A stretch of DNA of 43,196 bases from a virus, in the IMG/VR virus record IMGVR_UViG_3300011400_000008, positions 1 through 43,196 of that record; one strand, given 5' to 3'. The notes beneath the pieces were generated by a model. That model worked only from the letters and a program-made list of their open reading frames with translations. It did not search any database and was not told the origin of the DNA. Of this stretch, positions 1 through 7,667 are shown one piece after another; position 1 is the stretch's first letter; every line of letters begins with the position of its first letter. Position numbers and translations under genes: made by a program.

Positions 1-345
1 GAATTCTCGGCGATGCCGCTCGACGGCGGCGTCCTCGCGCCGCATACCGACCTGGCCTCGAAAGTCGTCACGCTCGTCGTGTCGATGATCGCGGCGGATC
101 CGGACGCCGAGACCGCGATCGGAGGCGGTACGGCGGTGCTCCGGCCGCGCGATGGGTACATGCGGCTCGAGGACTACAAAGCGCCGCTCGAGGCCTTCGA
201 CCGGGTGGAGCTCCTGCCGTACCTCGCGAACCAGGCGGTCGTCTTCGTGAAGACCTTCAACAGCTGGCACAGCGTGGGGCCCATGACGGGCGGGCCCGGG
301 ATGCGCCAGACCATCACCATCAACATCGAGAGGCGGACCTCCTAG
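1..345 (+). CDS. 2OG-Fe(II) oxygenase-like protein, C-terminal part (5' truncated)
   Basis: The frame is open from base 1, so the gene begins outside the window; the ATG at 13 is probably internal. Counting from base 1, the visible residues fit the double-stranded beta-helix core of Fe(II)/2-oxoglutarate dioxygenases: an HxD pair in PHTD (H15, D17), a distal histidine in NSWHSVG (H90), and an arginine twelve residues later (R102) in a strand-like RQTITINIE end, where 2-oxoglutarate is usually held. Family knowledge suggests hydroxylation of protein or nucleic acid, but the substrate is unknown. It heads the run of virion-associated genes, ending 3 nt before the next ATG. The N-terminal half is missing, so the call rests on motif spacing. 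Confidence 0.6.
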   Translation, partial: EFSAMPLDGGVLAPHTDLASKVVTLVVSMIAADPDAETAIGGGTAVLRPRDGYMRLEDYKAPLEAFDRVELLPYLANQAVVFVKTFNSWHSVGPMTGGPGMRQTITINIERRTS

Positions 346-347
346 CT

Positions 348-794
348 ATGGCCACGATCAAATGGGGCACGAGTCCGACCAGCCGCGGCACCGTGCTCAC
401 GACCGAGCTGAACTCGCTCGCGAATGCCGGCTACTGCGGGGTCGGGCCCGCGTTCGATAACACGTCGAATCTCGACCGGTGGGGCTGGCTGGAATTTCTC
501 GGCGGCGGCTCGATTACGCCGACCGCCGGCGCGACCATCTCGGTCTTCCTGGTGCACTCGCTCGACGGCACCAACTACGACGATGCGGCGAGCGCCACCA
601 ATCCGGCGACGCATCAACTGGTGGCCGTGCTGTCGATTCAGACCGGCGCGCATACGGTGCGGGCCAACACGCTGTTCCCGTTTCCCTTGCCCCCGGGCAA
701 ATTCAAATTCGTGTTGAAGAACAACACCGGCGTGACGCTGACGGCGACGACCAACACGCTGACGCTCTTCACCAGCAACGAGGCGGTCGCCTAG
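348..794 (+). CDS. Beta-rich phage virion-associated protein, unknown function
   Basis: A 148-residue protein without signal peptide or membrane segment. It is rich in Thr, Ala, Gly and Asn, with alternating hydrophobic stretches typical of a beta-sandwich (for example TISVFLVHSLDG and FKFVLKNNTGVTLTAT). The HSLDGTNYDDA segment is of a kind I associate with small phage structural proteins. It sits between an oxygenase-like gene and a LamG-like gene, 3 nt after the former and directly abutting the latter, consistent with a tail-tip or capsid-surface role. No enzymatic motif is visible, and the function is inferred from neighbours only. Confidence 0.65.
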   Translation: MATIKWGTSPTSRGTVLTTELNSLANAGYCGVGPAFDNTSNLDRWGWLEFLGGGSITPTAGATISVFLVHSLDGTNYDDAASATNPATHQLVAVLSIQTGAHTVRANTLFPFPLPPGKFKFVLKNNTGVTLTATTNTLTLFTSNEAVA

Positions 795-1562
795 ATGTCG
801 GTGGGCCAGCTCACCGAAGCCGCCGCCATCGCGGTCACCGCACCAAAGCTGAAGATCGCCGCCGCGTCCACGGCGCTGCCGAATCCGAACCGGTTCACGA
901 TGATGTGTTGGGCGCAGTACACCGGCGTCGAGGTCGTCGGCTATAGCGACCTGATGACGATCCGCGCGCCAGGCGAAGTCCTCGGCTGCGCCTCCCACGG
1001 CGTCGCCGGCACCCGCCGCTTTTCCCTCGGCGACGAGTCGTCCGATCTCGATGGCACCAGGCCGATCCCGGTCAACGAGTGGCATCACTTCACGATGACC
1101 GCGGAAGACGCGGTGGGAACGGTCGTGCGGTGTCTGGGCTACCTCGATGGCGTTCAGGAATGCTCGGGCACGCTCGTCCCGCCCGTCACGCCTGACTTTG
1201 TCCAGCTCTACAACTCGCGGGAATCCAACGACGACGGCGCCGGGGTGTATGTCGGCAATGTCTGCGGCCTGAAAATCTGGACCGATGTGGCGCTCAGCCC
1301 GTCGGAAATTCGCCGCGAGATGTGGACCTACATGGCGCAGCGGAAAGCGGGCTTGTGGGCGTGCTCGCCGATGATCAGCGTCGATCAGCGCACGCACAAT
1401 TACGGCGGGTCGGCGGGGATCGACTGGACGACGCAGAGCGTGTATTTCGAGATTGGGAAGGTCGGGGTCGTGCAGAGCGAACCGGCGGGCGTGGCCTGGG
1501 ACGCGCGTCCCTCGGCCGCCGCGTCGACGCCGCCGCGGCGCTGGATTCTGGGGAGCCATTGA
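795..1562 (+). CDS. LamG/concanavalin A-like domain protein (virion carbohydrate-binding candidate)
   Basis: A 255-residue protein with the hallmarks of a Laminin-G-like jelly-roll. An early strand contains NRFTMMCWAQYTG, followed by the central EWHHFTMT segment. Next come a GYLDGVQECSG turn and the closing GLKIWTDVALSPSEIRREM signature seen in LamG_3 domains (roughly residues 30-190). Such domains in phages usually decorate tails or capsids and bind host or environmental glycans. The C-terminal 60 residues are a variable, Ala/Pro-rich tail. The stop overlaps the next start (TGATG at 1560-1564), so translation is probably coupled to the methyltransferase. Confidence 0.75.
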   Translation: MSVGQLTEAAAIAVTAPKLKIAAASTALPNPNRFTMMCWAQYTGVEVVGYSDLMTIRAPGEVLGCASHGVAGTRRFSLGDESSDLDGTRPIPVNEWHHFTMTAEDAVGTVVRCLGYLDGVQECSGTLVPPVTPDFVQLYNSRESNDDGAGVYVGNVCGLKIWTDVALSPSEIRREMWTYMAQRKAGLWACSPMISVDQRTHNYGGSAGIDWTTQSVYFEIGKVGVVQSEPAGVAWDARPSAAASTPPRRWILGSH

Positions 1563-2284
1563 TGAAGATTCGCACTGGCGACCTGACGTTCGTGTGCGAG
1601 GACCCCTACGAAGTGGCGCGTGCGGAGTCGCTCTACACGAAAGAACCCGGGACGATTGCGTGGCTGCGCGCGACGCTGCGGCCGGGCGATGTGTTCTACG
1701 ACATCGGCGCGAATATCGGCTGCTACAGCCTGGTGGCCGCGCGCCTGGTCGGCCTGACGGGGCGCGTCTACGCGTTCGAGCCGCACGTCTTCAACGCGGC
1801 CGCGCTGCTCCGGAACATCCGCGCCAACGATCTGGCGGCGGTCATCAGCGTGGTCACGACGCCGCTCGACGACGTCAGTACCGTGCGGCAGTTCCATTAC
1901 ACCTCGCTGCGGCCGGGATCGTCGGGGCATCAGCTCGGCCACACGGTCAGCGAAACCGGCAGGCCGTTCACGCCGGCGATCTCGGTGTTCGCGCAGAGCC
2001 TGCGTCTCGACGACCTCCAAGGTCTGCGCCCCCCGACCGTCGTGAAGATCGATGTCGATGGGCTCGAGTTGGCGATTCTGCGTGGGATGGCCTGGCCGTG
2101 GCCGCGCTCGCTCCAGGTCGAGGTGCATGCGAAGGACCGCCACGCGATCGCCGCCTATCTCGCCGGCCAGGGCTACACGGTCAGCGGTCGGCACTACACG
2201 CAGCTCGGGCAGCAGGCCGTCGATCGGGGCGCGGATCCGGACAGTGTCACCGACAACGCGATCTTCAGCCAGGGGGTCGCATGA
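1562..2284 (+). CDS. FkbM-family SAM-dependent methyltransferase
   Basis: A 240-residue class I methyltransferase. Motif I is FYDIGANIGCYS (about residues 45-56). It is followed by the acidic ribose-binding strand VYAFEPH and the FkbM-type VVKIDVDGLELAILRGM motif around residue 160-176. FkbM enzymes usually O-methylate sugars or small molecules, and next to a glycosyltransferase the likely substrate is a glycan attached to a virion or host surface component (inference). A longer upstream reading frame exists, but the ATG at 1562 that overlaps the previous stop gives the family-length protein. The gene overlaps the next one by four bases. Confidence 0.85.
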   Translation: MKIRTGDLTFVCEDPYEVARAESLYTKEPGTIAWLRATLRPGDVFYDIGANIGCYSLVAARLVGLTGRVYAFEPHVFNAAALLRNIRANDLAAVISVVTTPLDDVSTVRQFHYTSLRPGSSGHQLGHTVSETGRPFTPAISVFAQSLRLDDLQGLRPPTVVKIDVDGLELAILRGMAWPWPRSLQVEVHAKDRHAIAAYLAGQGYTVSGRHYTQLGQQAVDRGADPDSVTDNAIFSQGVA

Positions 2285-2961
2285 AGGCGCCCGCGCTGCG
2301 CATTTTCATCGGCTACGACTCGAAAGAGCCGAGCGCGTACGCCGTGCTGTCGCACTCGATCCTGAGCCGCGCCTCGGTGCCGGTCGCGATCATCCCGCTC
2401 GCCTTGCCGGGCCTCGCCCGGATCTACACGCGCGAGCGCGGCCCGACGGAAACGACCGAGTTCTCCCTGACGCGGTTCCTCGTCCCCTACCTCTCCGGCT
2501 ACGAGGGGTACGCGGTGTTCATGGACTCCGACATGTTGGCGCGCGTCGACGTCGGCGACCTGTGGCTGTACGTGCTCGCCGATCCCGGAAAAGCCGTCTA
2601 CGTCTGCCCCCACGACTACGAACCCCAGGCCGGCGCGAAGTTCCTCGGCCAGGCGCAGACCTCCTATCCACGGAAGAACTGGTCGAGCTTCATGGTGTTC
2701 GACAACGCGAAATGTCGGGCACTGTCGCCGGAGTACGTGAACACGGCGACGGGCCTGCAGCTCCATCGCTTCCAGTGGACGACGGACGCGCAAATCGGGC
2801 ATTTGCCGCTCGATTTCAACTGGCTGGTCGGCGAGTACGCGCACAACGACACCGCGCGCATCCTGCACTACACGCGCGGCGGGCCGTGGTTTCCCAGTGC
2901 CGAACCGGTCGATCACGCCAGTGACTGGTGGACCGCGTACGAAGCGGCGGTGCTCACCTAA
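2281..2961 (+). CDS. GT-A fold glycosyltransferase (GT8-like)
   Basis: A 226-residue protein starting RIFIGYDSKEPSAYAVLSHSI, the typical first strand and helix of GT8-like enzymes. The metal- and nucleotide-sugar-binding DxD is DSD in VFMDSDML (residues 82-84). A late ILHYTRGGPWF segment resembles the HxxGxxKPW-type end of the family. It should transfer a sugar from a nucleotide donor; acceptor unknown. The start overlaps the methyltransferase stop (ATGA), so the two probably act on the same glycan. There is no signal peptide, so it acts in the cytoplasm during virion assembly or on host precursors. Confidence 0.8.
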   Translation: MKAPALRIFIGYDSKEPSAYAVLSHSILSRASVPVAIIPLALPGLARIYTRERGPTETTEFSLTRFLVPYLSGYEGYAVFMDSDMLARVDVGDLWLYVLADPGKAVYVCPHDYEPQAGAKFLGQAQTSYPRKNWSSFMVFDNAKCRALSPEYVNTATGLQLHRFQWTTDAQIGHLPLDFNWLVGEYAHNDTARILHYTRGGPWFPSAEPVDHASDWWTAYEAAVLT

Positions 2962-3140
2962 TGGGCGGGATCTATCCCGGCGGCGGCTACTGCGGGCAAT
3001 ACAGCGCCGGCGGGGAACCTCCGGCGCCGCCGTCGGGCCCGTATGCCGCGCTGGACCTCACGGGCACCTACGTGCAGGCGCTGCCGGTCACCGGGACCGT
3101 CGTCACCACGCAGGCGCTGACAGGAACGGTGGATGGCTAA
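2961..3140 (+). CDS. Small Gly/Pro-rich phage protein
   Basis: A 59-residue protein beginning MGGIYPGGGYC, rich in Gly, Pro, Tyr and Thr and low in charge. The TAATG overlap with the glycosyltransferase stop and the overlap of its own end with the next ATG (3133) support translation. Such short Gly/Thr-rich proteins are common in tail-tip regions, but nothing specific can be read from this one. Confidence 0.55.
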   Translation: MGGIYPGGGYCGQYSAGGEPPAPPSGPYAALDLTGTYVQALPVTGTVVTTQALTGTVDG

Positions 3141-3519
3141 AGAGACGGCAATCACGGGTGACGATGCGCTGTTCCAGGGCACGGATTTCACCTATCCGTT
3201 CACCATTTTGAACGGGGCCGAAGCGGCGGCGATCGACATCACCGGCTGGGCCTTGTCCTGGTTGGTGAAGCGCTACCGGAGTGATGCCGATGCCGCCGCC
3301 CTGATCACCAAGACCATCGGGTCGGGCATCGTGATCTCGGGCGCCTTCCATAGCGTGCCGGCCACCAATACGCAGATCGCCACCGTCACGGTCGAGGACG
3401 CCGACACGATCGCCGTGCCGAGCGGCCTCTTTCACTACGAGCTCAAACGCACGGACGCGGGGTTCGAAACGGTCCTCGCGTTCGGCCCGTTTCAGTTGCG
3501 CCAAGGGGTCCATCGATGA
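3133..3519 (+). CDS. Baseplate/tail BppU-like N-terminal domain protein
   Basis: A 128-residue beta-rich protein. The pattern F-x-G-x-D-F-x-Y-P-F, then IDITGWALSWLVK, a GSGIVISG turn, DADTIAVPSGLFHYELKRTD and VLAFGPFQLRQGV is the one found in phage upper-baseplate (BppU-like) N-terminal domains and related receptor-binding scaffold proteins. This suggests a structural role in attaching fibres at the tail tip. It overlaps both neighbours by a few bases. The family assignment is by remembered pattern, not by a search. Confidence 0.6.
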   Translation: MAKETAITGDDALFQGTDFTYPFTILNGAEAAAIDITGWALSWLVKRYRSDADAAALITKTIGSGIVISGAFHSVPATNTQIATVTVEDADTIAVPSGLFHYELKRTDAGFETVLAFGPFQLRQGVHR

Positions 3520-3806
3520 TCGGCCCGCTGCACCGTCGCGCGAGCGATCGCGTCGTCGGCGTGCCGTCGGGCCCGGCCTTCGACGCGCTCACCTCGCATG
3601 AGCGGATGGCGATTCAAGAGCAGCTCGCCCTGCGCTATCTCGGCCAGGTGGCCCGCCGCGAGTGGGACCGGGACTTCGCGCGCGATCCGATCACGAAGGC
3701 GGTCTCGCGCCGGCCGGTCGCGATCACGCTGCACGGCACGCGGCCGCACCGGCGCCTGATCGGCTCGCCGGCGTCACTGCGGGCCCTGACCCCGAGGTCG
3801 GCATGA
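3516..3806 (+). CDS. Unknown small basic phage protein
   Basis: A 96-residue arginine-rich protein with a central helical stretch (SHERMAIQEQLALRYLGQVARREWDRDF). It is linked to both neighbours by ATGA overlaps, so it is part of the same translational chain. I do not recognise a family. The basic C-terminus could contact nucleic acid or a partner protein, but this is speculative. Confidence 0.55.
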   Translation: MIGPLHRRASDRVVGVPSGPAFDALTSHERMAIQEQLALRYLGQVARREWDRDFARDPITKAVSRRPVAITLHGTRPHRRLIGSPASLRALTPRSA

Positions 3807-4048
3807 CCAGGCTCTACTGCAAAGCCTGCGGCCGCGAGAAGGATCCGGCCGTGGAGCGTGGCTACGAGTGGCTGCCGTGCCGGTGCGGGAACCGGAGTTG
3901 GTTGACGGAGCGACCGGCGGTCGTCCTGCCGCTGCGCGAGGCGCCGGTGATCGTCGAGGCGCGCGAGCCCCTGACGCCCTACGTGCTGACCCGCAACGAT
4001 CGGGTGTTCCTGCGGACGTTCTGCATCGATCCCGAAGTGAGGGCGTGA
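3803..4048 (+). CDS. Small zinc-ribbon-like protein
   Basis: An 81-residue protein with a CKACGR...CRCGN pair of cysteine knuckles (residues 6-9 and about 30-32), the spacing of a zinc ribbon. The rest is Pro/Val-rich and ends in an RVFLRTFCIDPE segment. The start at 3803 overlaps the previous stop. It is one of several small zinc-knuckle proteins scattered through the structural operon; none has an assigned function. Confidence 0.6.
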   Translation: MTRLYCKACGREKDPAVERGYEWLPCRCGNRSWLTERPAVVLPLREAPVIVEAREPLTPYVLTRNDRVFLRTFCIDPEVRA

Positions 4049-4281
4049 TGGCATCCATCAGCACGATCACAGTGACAGTCGACACCCGCGAACTCGAGAA
4101 CGCCCTGCGTCGCATCGAAGCGGCGTACCAGACGCATGCAGTGTGGCTGGCGGCGCCGCCTCCCGTGCCGCAGGGGATGGGGACCGCGATCGCCGCGGGG
4201 TTGATGCTCGCCGGCAGTCAGACGCGCACGGTTACGCGGCGGGAGTTGCTCAGTTTCGGATTCTTGAAAGGGAAGCGCTGA
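4048..4281 (+). CDS. Unknown small phage protein
   Basis: A 77-residue protein with an N-terminal beta/alpha pattern (SISTITVTVDTRELENALRRIEAAY), a Pro-rich middle and a basic C-terminus. The TGATG overlap at 4046-4050 ties it to the zinc-ribbon gene. No family recognised. Confidence 0.55.
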   Translation: MASISTITVTVDTRELENALRRIEAAYQTHAVWLAAPPPVPQGMGTAIAAGLMLAGSQTRTVTRRELLSFGFLKGKR

Positions 4282-4282
4282 G

Positions 4283-4654
4283 ATGGAACGACGTGGCTTT
4301 CTGAAAGGCGTCTTCGGCGGCATCACCGCAGCCGGACTCATTGTGGCGGCGAAGCCCGACGAGATCGCGGCCTTTGCCTCGCCCCTAGTGAAGGATGCGC
4401 CCATGGTGCTCGATGCCGCACCGCTGCCCAGCACGATGCCTTCCGCAGGCGAGCATCTGTACAACGCCCGCGGCGAACTCGTCGCCATGGTCAGTGCCAT
4501 CCACTATACGAGGGACGCGATCGAGACCACGCGGGCCTCCGACACGTACCGCCAGTACGTCCAAGGTCTCCCCCAGATTCACATCGAAGCGATCGGGGTC
4601 GGCACACTCGTGCGTACGCACGCGGGATTCCCGGAACTCCGCGGGACACGTTGA
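4283..4654 (+). CDS. Twin-arginine-signal protein with tail-tube-like C-terminal motif
   Basis: A 123-residue protein that begins ERRGFLKG followed by a glycine/alanine-rich hydrophobic segment, the classic layout of a Tat signal peptide. The C-terminal part has an ETTRASDTYRQYVQGLPQI stretch that closely resembles the TSFGDANKTYVQGLPDV stretch of the tail tube protein encoded at 19236. This suggests a shared beta-sandwich fold (inference). Tat export from a phage structural operon is unusual. An alternative reading is that RRxFLxG is a chance motif in a membrane-anchored virion protein. The gene ends two bases before the HNH start. Confidence 0.65.
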   Translation: MERRGFLKGVFGGITAAGLIVAAKPDEIAAFASPLVKDAPMVLDAAPLPSTMPSAGEHLYNARGELVAMVSAIHYTRDAIETTRASDTYRQYVQGLPQIHIEAIGVGTLVRTHAGFPELRGTR

Positions 4655-4655
4655 T

Positions 4656-4946
4656 GTGGATCCTCGAGAACCCCGACGCTCCGCCTATCAGCGGGGGTAC
4701 ACCAAACAGTGGGCCACGTACTCCACTGGCTGGAGGTACGCCCATCCCCTGTGTGGCGAGCGCCTCGATGGGCAACTGCATGGCGAACACAGTCGCTGTG
4801 CGCGAGAGCAGCGCGTCGTCGTGGCCCGTGTCACCGATCACATCGTGCCCCATCGTGGGGACCAGGTGCTGTTCTGGGATCCGACGAACCATCAGTCGCT
4901 CTGTGAGTCCTGCCACAACGCGAAGAGTCGCACCGAACGTGCGTAA
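4656..4946 (+). CDS. HNH endonuclease next to the terminase genes
   Basis: A 96-residue protein read from a GTG at 4656 just after the previous stop. It has the RGYTKQWATYS start and HPLC knuckle common to phage HNH proteins. The nuclease core follows: VTDHIVPHRG (metal and catalytic His), then NHQSLCESCHNAKS (N and H with a second Cys pair). HNH proteins immediately upstream of TerS are common in cos-type HK97-like phages, where they can assist terminase cleavage. A longer ORF in another frame (to 5160) overlaps it and is taken as a shadow. Confidence 0.85.
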   Translation: MDPREPRRSAYQRGYTKQWATYSTGWRYAHPLCGERLDGQLHGEHSRCAREQRVVVARVTDHIVPHRGDQVLFWDPTNHQSLCESCHNAKSRTERA

Positions 4947-5159
4947 CCGCGTGGGTGCCTGTGTGCGCGTTGGCACGCGAGTTGGCGCGACCCCAGGGGG
5001 GGTCCATTCTCTGCAACTGAGGCAACGGGAAACCGCGCCGGGGGTTCGCGCGCAAAAAATCGATTTCAAAAACGCGGGGCTTTCAAACCGCGGGCCAGCC
5101 GAGTCCGCGGTTTGTCGCCTTAAAAGGTACGTCGGCATGTTCCCTACGGGGCGCCGCTG

Positions 5160-5759
5160 ATGGGCGGGAAGGGCAGCGGCGGGCGGCGCGTTGGCTCGGG
5201 ACGGAAGCGGAAATCCGCCCTGGAACGCGCGATCAGCGGGAATCCAGGCCCTCGCGGGGTGGTGCTGCAGCACCCGAGTGTGCCGCCGGGCTCGACGGCG
5301 ATCGCGCCGGTGGAGACGTTCGACCCGCCGGCCGACTGGCAGGACACCGAGAAGGACCTCGCGAACCTGACGTCGCAGCTCGCGTTTTTGAAACAGGGCC
5401 AGGGGCCAGGGGAACCGAATCCACAGATCGCCGAACTGCAGGCCCAGGTCCTGGAGGTGCGGAGCCGGGCCCAGGCGCTCGTGGTCTGGCACGAGCTCGC
5501 GCCGCAGGCCTTCGAAGCGCGGACCCTGACCCCGGCGACGGCCGCCGCGTTCACGATGCTCTGCCGGGCCGTGGTCCAGGAGCGGTCGTTGTCGGCCTCG
5601 CCGAGCCAGGTGAACGGGCCCAACCACCGGGGGCTGATGCACCGCGTGTCGACCTGGCTGAAGGACTTCGCGATCGCGCCGTTCGGGAAACCGCTGTATG
5701 TCGCGCAGCCGGCGGCCGCGGCGAACCCGCTCGATCGGTTCACGAAGGGCCGCGCGTGA
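5160..5759 (+). CDS. terS: Terminase small subunit (P27-like)
   Basis: A 199-residue protein. The basic GGKGSGGRRVGSGRKRKS leader and the central ALVVWHELAPQAFEARTLTPATAAAFTMLC helix block match the P27/Terminase_4 small subunit pattern (W-x-E-L-A-P ... L-T-x-x-x ... F-x-x-L-C). It should recognise the packaging site and recruit the large subunit. About 210 bp without a convincing gene separate it from the HNH gene; a pac or cos site could lie there. The stop overlaps the GTG of terL. Confidence 0.85.
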   Translation: MGGKGSGGRRVGSGRKRKSALERAISGNPGPRGVVLQHPSVPPGSTAIAPVETFDPPADWQDTEKDLANLTSQLAFLKQGQGPGEPNPQIAELQAQVLEVRSRAQALVVWHELAPQAFEARTLTPATAAAFTMLCRAVVQERSLSASPSQVNGPNHRGLMHRVSTWLKDFAIAPFGKPLYVAQPAAAANPLDRFTKGRA

Positions 5760-7663
5760 GGACCGCCGCGCTCGATCCGGTGACGCACTACGCGACCGAA
5801 GTCGTGGCGCTGCGCATCGTCGCCGGCCGGCTCGTGCGCCTGGCGTGCGCGCGGCACCTGAACGACTTGCGCGACGCCGCGGCGAAGAACTTCGTCTGGA
5901 AGCCGGAGGACGCTCAGGAAGCGATCGACTTCTTCCCGGAGTGCCTCACACTTCCCGAGGAAACCGACGTCGACGAGGATGTCGAGGCCCTCGAGGACGT
6001 CAGTCCGGAGGGGGGCACGCCGTTCGTGCTGAGCGATTTCCAACAATTCATCGTTGGAAATCTGTTTGGCTGGGCCCAGGTCCATGTCAGCAAGAAGACC
6101 GGCGCTCGACGCGAGTCGCAGCGCTTCTCGATCGCGTTCTTCCAAGGCGGCAAAGGCTGCGGCAAGACCCCGCTCGGTGCCGGGATTCTGATCTACATGC
6201 TCGTCCGTCGCGGCGTCCGCGGCGCGCAACTCTTCTGCGCCGGGGCGATGAAAGAGCAGGCCCTGATCCCGTTTGCCGATTGCCTGAAGATGGTGCGCGC
6301 GTCGGCGGCGCTGCGCGCGCTCATCAAGGAAACGGGGAACAACCTCGCGGTCACCAGCACCGGCTCGTTCATCCGGCCCATCTCCTCCGACAGTCGCAGT
6401 CAGTCCGGGAAGCGCGTGCAGGGCGCCGTCATCGAGGAACTCCACGAGCACCCGAACGCCGGCCTGGTGCTGAAGATGCGCGCCGGGATCAAGGGGCGGC
6501 CGAACGCGTTGATCTTCATGCCGACCAACACCGGCTTCGATCTGGAGTCGGTCTGCTACCAGTACTACGACTATTCGCGGCAGATCCTCGACGGCCTGGT
6601 CGTCAACGAGGCGTGGTTCGCCTTCGTGTGTCAGCTCGACGCGTGCGATCGCTGCCACGCGGCCGGGAAGCTCCAGCCGTCCGACGACTGCGACCGCTGT
6701 GACGATTGGAAAACCGAAGGCCCCCACTGGCTGAAAGCCAACCCGAACCTCGGCGTGTCGATTCCCTGGGAATACCTCCGGGGCGAGGTCCGCGTGGCGC
6801 TCGCGATCCCCTCGCAGCGGAACATGGTCCGCCGGCTGAATTTCTGCCAGTGGACCGCGCAAAAAGACGTCTGGATTACCACCGAGCAGTGGGCCGCGTG
6901 CACGACGACGACGTCGCCGGCGGAGGCGTTTCGCGCCTCGCTCGTCGGCCGCGAGTGCTTTCTCGGCATCGACCTCAGCGACAAAATCGACCTGTCGTCG
7001 GTTGTCTGCATCTTTCCACGGCCGCTCGAGCGTGCGTCCGCGGAGGTGCAGGCGACCGACGCCGGCGCCACCCCGGACGACCGGCCGAAGATTGACTGCG
7101 CGATCGACGTGCTGCCGTTTTTCTGGATGCCCGAGAAGACGCTCTACACCCGGGCGCAGGAAGACAAGATCCCGTACCCCGACTGGAAAGCCCACGGCTT
7201 CGTCACGGCGTGGCCGGGCAGTCTCATCGATCACGACGCGGTCTTCGAATTCATCGTCACCGTGCTCGCGGTCAAGTTCCGGATCCTCGGCATCGGCATC
7301 GATGACGCCGGCGCGAGTGGCGTCGTGGGGAAACTCCAACGACAGTTCGGCCACGACGAGAGCGTGCCGGCGGAGCAGCGCTTCGTCTGGCCCGTCGCCC
7401 AGGGCTTCCGCAAGTTGTCAGCGCCGTCGAAGTGGCTCGAGGCGCTCGTCATCAGCTCGAACCTCCGGCACGACGGCAACCCGTGCATGGCGTGGAACAT
7501 CGGGAACATGGGTAAGGAAGAGAACACCTGGCGGGAAATCCGCCCGGTGAAACTCGCGCAGCGCAAGCGGATCGACGGCGGTGTGGCGTTGATTGACGCG
7601 ATTGCGAAGATGACGGCGACGCCCTTCCGGCCGCCCACCGAACACATTGCGGCGTGGGTCTGA
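5756..7663 (+). CDS. terL: Terminase large subunit (ATPase and nuclease)
   Basis: A 635-residue Terminase_1-type protein. Walker A is GGKGCGKT (about residues 131-138), a Walker B-like AVIEELHEH lies near residue 223, and the RNase H-like nuclease domain starts at FLGIDLSDKIDLSSVV near residue 401. A cysteine cluster (CDACDRCHAAGK...DDCDRCDDW in outline) inserted near residue 295-325 is probably a zinc-binding insertion. It translocates DNA into the procapsid through the portal. The GTG start overlaps terS. Confidence 0.95.
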   Translation: MRTAALDPVTHYATEVVALRIVAGRLVRLACARHLNDLRDAAAKNFVWKPEDAQEAIDFFPECLTLPEETDVDEDVEALEDVSPEGGTPFVLSDFQQFIVGNLFGWAQVHVSKKTGARRESQRFSIAFFQGGKGCGKTPLGAGILIYMLVRRGVRGAQLFCAGAMKEQALIPFADCLKMVRASAALRALIKETGNNLAVTSTGSFIRPISSDSRSQSGKRVQGAVIEELHEHPNAGLVLKMRAGIKGRPNALIFMPTNTGFDLESVCYQYYDYSRQILDGLVVNEAWFAFVCQLDACDRCHAAGKLQPSDDCDRCDDWKTEGPHWLKANPNLGVSIPWEYLRGEVRVALAIPSQRNMVRRLNFCQWTAQKDVWITTEQWAACTTTTSPAEAFRASLVGRECFLGIDLSDKIDLSSVVCIFPRPLERASAEVQATDAGATPDDRPKIDCAIDVLPFFWMPEKTLYTRAQEDKIPYPDWKAHGFVTAWPGSLIDHDAVFEFIVTVLAVKFRILGIGIDDAGASGVVGKLQRQFGHDESVPAEQRFVWPVAQGFRKLSAPSKWLEALVISSNLRHDGNPCMAWNIGNMGKEENTWREIRPVKLAQRKRIDGGVALIDAIAKMTATPFRPPTEHIAAWV

Positions 7664-7667
7664 GCAC

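Noticed and set aside
4651-5160. Long frame overlapping the HNH gene and ending at terS
   Set aside because: The HNH motifs are in the other frame; this one lacks motifs and a ribosome site.
5144-7354. 736-residue minus-strand frame opposite the terminase genes
   Set aside because: A GC-rich antisense shadow of terS and terL, composed of Arg/Ala/Gly-rich sequence with no domain.
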